The notes under the pieces were generated by a model, which was not told the DNA's origin, ran no database searches, and saw only the letters and a list, made by a program, of their open reading frames with translations. Of a stretch of 64,000 nt of DNA, positions 61,518 to 64,000 are shown piece by piece. Each line of letters opens with the position of its first letter. The first letter of the stretch is position 1. The position numbers and the translations under genes were made by a program. This stretch comes from CAZYVD01 sp964651045 (GTDB lineage Bacteria > Zhuqueibacterota > QNDG01 > DSAB01): NCBI GenBank assembly GCA_964651045.1, contig CAZYVD010000004.1, positions 24,420 to 88,419 of the forward strand, in the 5' to 3' direction.

Positions 61518-61545
61518 TCAATATATAATATATATATTTATATAT

Positions 61546-63792
61546 TTATTCAATCACCATCATCTTTATAGTATACTTATAGTCGTTTGCCTGTATAGAT
61601 AGAAAATATATTCCTGATCCAACTTTCATCCCCTTCTCGTCCCTGCTGTTCCATTTTATATAGTATCGTCCTGCTTCCTTTACCTCATTAACAAGTGTTT
61701 TTACTTTTCGGCCGTTTGTGCTATAAATAGAAACTGTCACATGTGAAATTTGAGGCACTTCGTACACAATAGTTGTTTCGGCATTAAATGGATTTGGATA
61801 ATTCTGATATAAAACATATTGTTTTGGTATTTTAGTTTTTGGAGTAACATTGGTGTGAAGATTATTTCTAAATATATACAGTCCTGAATTTCCGGCTGCA
61901 ACATATACATTATTGCCAGAGGCAGCAACATCAAATAACTTGTTCCCGATATCGATTAACGCTTTACGAACAGGAGTTTCTGGATCAGAAACATCAATCA
62001 GATGAAGCCCTGTATGCCAATTTGCAAGGTAAATGTAATTGTCTGCAACTGCAACACTCCATGTAGGCCATCCTGAATTAAAACTCCCGACTTCATTAGG
62101 TAAACAAGGATTAGATATATCAATTATATGAAATCCATTTCCTACAACATACGAATAAGCTCCCGATACAGCAACATCAGTTGCTTCTCCAACACTACAT
62201 AGTCCTACCTCAAGCGGCTTTGCAAGATCAGAGATATCGATTGTCCGAAGCCCTTTTGAGATATCGGCCACATAAGCATAATTTCCAGAAACAGCTATAC
62301 TATAAGGTGTCCAATTAGTGTTAAGAAACCCTATTTCATTTGGTAAATCGGGTTTAGATATATCAATTATATATAGCCCTCCTTCACTTACCATGTATGC
62401 ATAGCTTCCCGATATATCAACTTTACTAGGTTCTTTGTCGGATTGGAAAAAACCGACTTCAACAGGAGCAGTTTTATTTGTAATATCGATTACGTGGAGT
62501 CCATATGTCTTGCAATCGACCACATACGCGTAATTACCTGAAACAGCAACGTTTATGGCTTGCATGTTCTTCGTATCATAGAATCCTACCTCGACAGGAG
62601 CATTTAAGTCCGATATATTAATCACCCTAAGTCCATCATTATATTGTGCCAAATATAGATAATTGCCAGATACACTAAGACCTATTACTTCGTCACCAGT
62701 ATCAAAAAATCCTACTTCAGTTGGAACAGTGGGATTTGATATCTCAATCGCCCGTAACCCTTCCCATGAATCCGCCACATAGACATGACTGCCAAAAATA
62801 GCTACATCTCTGGTAAATCCTTCTGTATTAAAATATCCTGCTTCCACAGGGGCAGCCGGATCGGTCATATCTAACACAATAAGACCATCATAGCCAGCAG
62901 CTATGTATGCATAATTTCCTGACAAAACAACACTACATAGAGTATCGGCTTTAAAATATCCAACGCGTACTGGAGAAGTTGGGTCGGATACATCGACTAC
63001 TCTCATTCCACCATCGTAATCGACCACATATGCGTAGTGATCTGACACAATAACGTCTAATATTTTCCAGAAATAAGAATAACCAACCTTGACAGGCTTA
63101 GTAGGATCTGATATATCGATCACATATAGACCATCCTCGTCAGCAGCCACATAAGCATAATTTCCCAATACATCGACACCATATGCACCATCATCCCCTG
63201 TACGAAAATTAGCAGCCCATTTAGGATCTGCTGGATTTGAAATATCAATCACTTCGAGACCGGAATTTACAATTGCAATATAGGCATAATTACCAGACAC
63301 AGCTATATCCTGGGCATAACCGATGTTAGAAAGAAATGCGATATTCTTTGGATTTGCAGGGTCAGATATGTCAATAACCTGCAGTCCGTCGTACCCGTCA
63401 GCTACATATACATAACTGCCCGATATAGCAATATCTTTTGGAGGTGTTGGCAGAAATAATTTACCAAGTTCTACAGGTGATGCAGGATCTGAAAAATCAA
63501 TAATCTCTAGATAGGTACCATTACTAAAAAATGCTGTGTCACCTACTACCTCTACTGTAAGACACAGACCTTTTCCCCATCGACCTATACACTCTAGATA
63601 TATCTGATTTTCTTCGGCAAGAATTTCATCATCATTAAAATCTTTTACACTTTTATGTAATAGACGATCAAGGTATCTATCATAAAGCTCTCCTCTATGG
63701 TGTGTGTACTGACCAAAAATAGTACTGCAAAGCGCTATTGTGAGTAGCATAGTCAGTATTATAAACGCACCTACTTGTCTTTTATTATACAT
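61546..63792 (-). CDS. Secreted LVIVD-repeat double beta-propeller with T9SS sorting domain
   Basis: The protein has 748 residues. A signal peptide (VGAFIILTMLLTIALCSTIFGQ) is followed by about 14 LVIVD repeats of roughly 42 residues (pattern VSGNYAYVADxxxGLxVIDISDPxxPVEVGxF); the last is incomplete. Fourteen repeats would build two seven-bladed propellers. The C-terminus has YQNYPNPFNAETTIVYEVP, IYSTNGRKVKTL and GSGIYFLSIQA, a type A T9SS sorting domain, so the protein is probably surface-attached. A strong GGGGAGGG site precedes the ATG. Ligand is unknown; such proteins are often adhesins or surface-layer parts. Confidence 0.9.
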   Translation of the reverse strand: MYNKRQVGAFIILTMLLTIALCSTIFGQYTHHRGELYDRYLDRLLHKSVKDFNDDEILAEENQIYLECIGRWGKGLCLTVEVVGDTAFFSNGTYLEIIDFSDPASPVELGKLFLPTPPKDIAISGSYVYVADGYDGLQVIDISDPANPKNIAFLSNIGYAQDIAVSGNYAYIAIVNSGLEVIDISNPADPKWAANFRTGDDGAYGVDVLGNYAYVAADEDGLYVIDISDPTKPVKVGYSYFWKILDVIVSDHYAYVVDYDGGMRVVDVSDPTSPVRVGYFKADTLCSVVLSGNYAYIAAGYDGLIVLDMTDPAAPVEAGYFNTEGFTRDVAIFGSHVYVADSWEGLRAIEISNPTVPTEVGFFDTGDEVIGLSVSGNYLYLAQYNDGLRVINISDLNAPVEVGFYDTKNMQAINVAVSGNYAYVVDCKTYGLHVIDITNKTAPVEVGFFQSDKEPSKVDISGSYAYMVSEGGLYIIDISKPDLPNEIGFLNTNWTPYSIAVSGNYAYVADISKGLRTIDISDLAKPLEVGLCSVGEATDVAVSGAYSYVVGNGFHIIDISNPCLPNEVGSFNSGWPTWSVAVADNYIYLANWHTGLHLIDVSDPETPVRKALIDIGNKLFDVAASGNNVYVAAGNSGLYIFRNNLHTNVTPKTKIPKQYVLYQNYPNPFNAETTIVYEVPQISHVTVSIYSTNGRKVKTLVNEVKEAGRYYIKWNSRDEKGMKVGSGIYFLSIQANDYKYTIKMMVIE

Positions 63793-64000
63793 GGCTAACC
63801 CTCCCCATCATTATTGTTAAAGTTTACATGTATAAATAATTTTATTTTACATATAATTTGACGTACAATACATATATCTCGTTTACAAGTAAAAATAAAA
63901 TTATGTCATTTGGCATAAGCATTGTGTTCTTGTATATTAAAAATAGATAGATATTACATATTTTCCTTTTAAATGTCAGGGGAATTTAATAACCTGGTGG
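63793..64000. other. Upstream region of the LVIVD gene
   Basis: Very AT-rich, with no gene visible. On the minus strand TTGTAC followed after 18 bases by TAAAAT (near 63840-63870) is a weak promoter candidate for the LVIVD gene. The ribosome site GGGGAGGG lies at about 63799-63806. Confidence 0.35.

Noticed and set aside
1..64000. CRISPR array, prophage or insertion sequence
   Set aside because: No regular direct repeats with spacers, no integrase, transposase or phage motif was found on reading both strands.

Overview
This window looks like the genome of an uncultured anaerobic, Gram-negative bacterium from the Bacteroidota/FCB superphylum or a neighbouring candidate phylum. The evidence is PorU- and PorV-like type IX secretion (T9SS) proteins, secreted propellers ending in a T9SS sorting domain (the NYPNPFN motif), lipoproteins and outer-membrane proteins. 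The base composition is AT-rich, with frequent AGA/AGG and ATA codons. Many oxygen-sensitive ferredoxin enzymes point to an anaerobic, probably syntrophic or fermentative life on amino acids and short-chain acids. The phylum is an inference; no rRNA is present. Every gene I can support lies on the minus strand, so transcription runs from high to low coordinates.

Region A (63.8-60.6 kb): a secreted LVIVD double propeller with a T9SS tail, about 0.8 kb of AT-rich non-coding DNA, and a tRNA with anticodon CAT that has its own promoter and terminator. Region B (60.6-45.2 kb): tilS, ftsH, a TPR protein, folP and cdaA lead directly into an envelope block of PorU-like C25 peptidase, PorV-like barrel, Fn3 lipoprotein, SLBB protein, sugar nucleotidyltransferase and an outer-membrane protein. 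It ends at a terminator. Region C (45.1-40.6 kb): a 1213-residue TPR protein and nadC, followed by a second terminator.

Region D (40.5 kb to the window edge): about 39 closely packed or overlapping genes without a convincing terminator. They form a carbon and electron network. Three 2-oxoacid:ferredoxin oxidoreductases (Por, Ior, Kor) turn 2-oxoacids into acyl-CoAs and reduced ferredoxin. Ptb and two butyrate kinases can make ATP from acyl-CoA. A propionyl-CoA carboxylase, epimerase and methylmalonyl-CoA mutase join propionyl-CoA to succinyl-CoA, with a DASS transporter nearby. Three acyl-CoA dehydrogenases, a crotonase, a 3-hydroxyacyl-CoA dehydrogenase and a thiolase form a beta-oxidation route. 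EtfAB, two HdrA modules (one with MvhD alone, one fused to MvhD and paired with HdrBC) and a CCG-type iron-sulfur protein probably carry the electrons, possibly by flavin-based bifurcation.

The strongest observation is that the two B12 mutase large subunits differ at the two known specificity positions. One has the Tyr/Arg pair of methylmalonyl-CoA mutase, and the other has the Phe/Gln pair of isobutyryl-CoA mutase. The island would then connect valine-derived isobutyryl-CoA to butyryl-CoA, which can be oxidised or turned into butyrate plus ATP. Other points of interest are an apparent ATT start for meaB, a T9SS cargo gene inside the beta-oxidation operon, and an EtfAB-HdrA-MvhD set without HdrBC.
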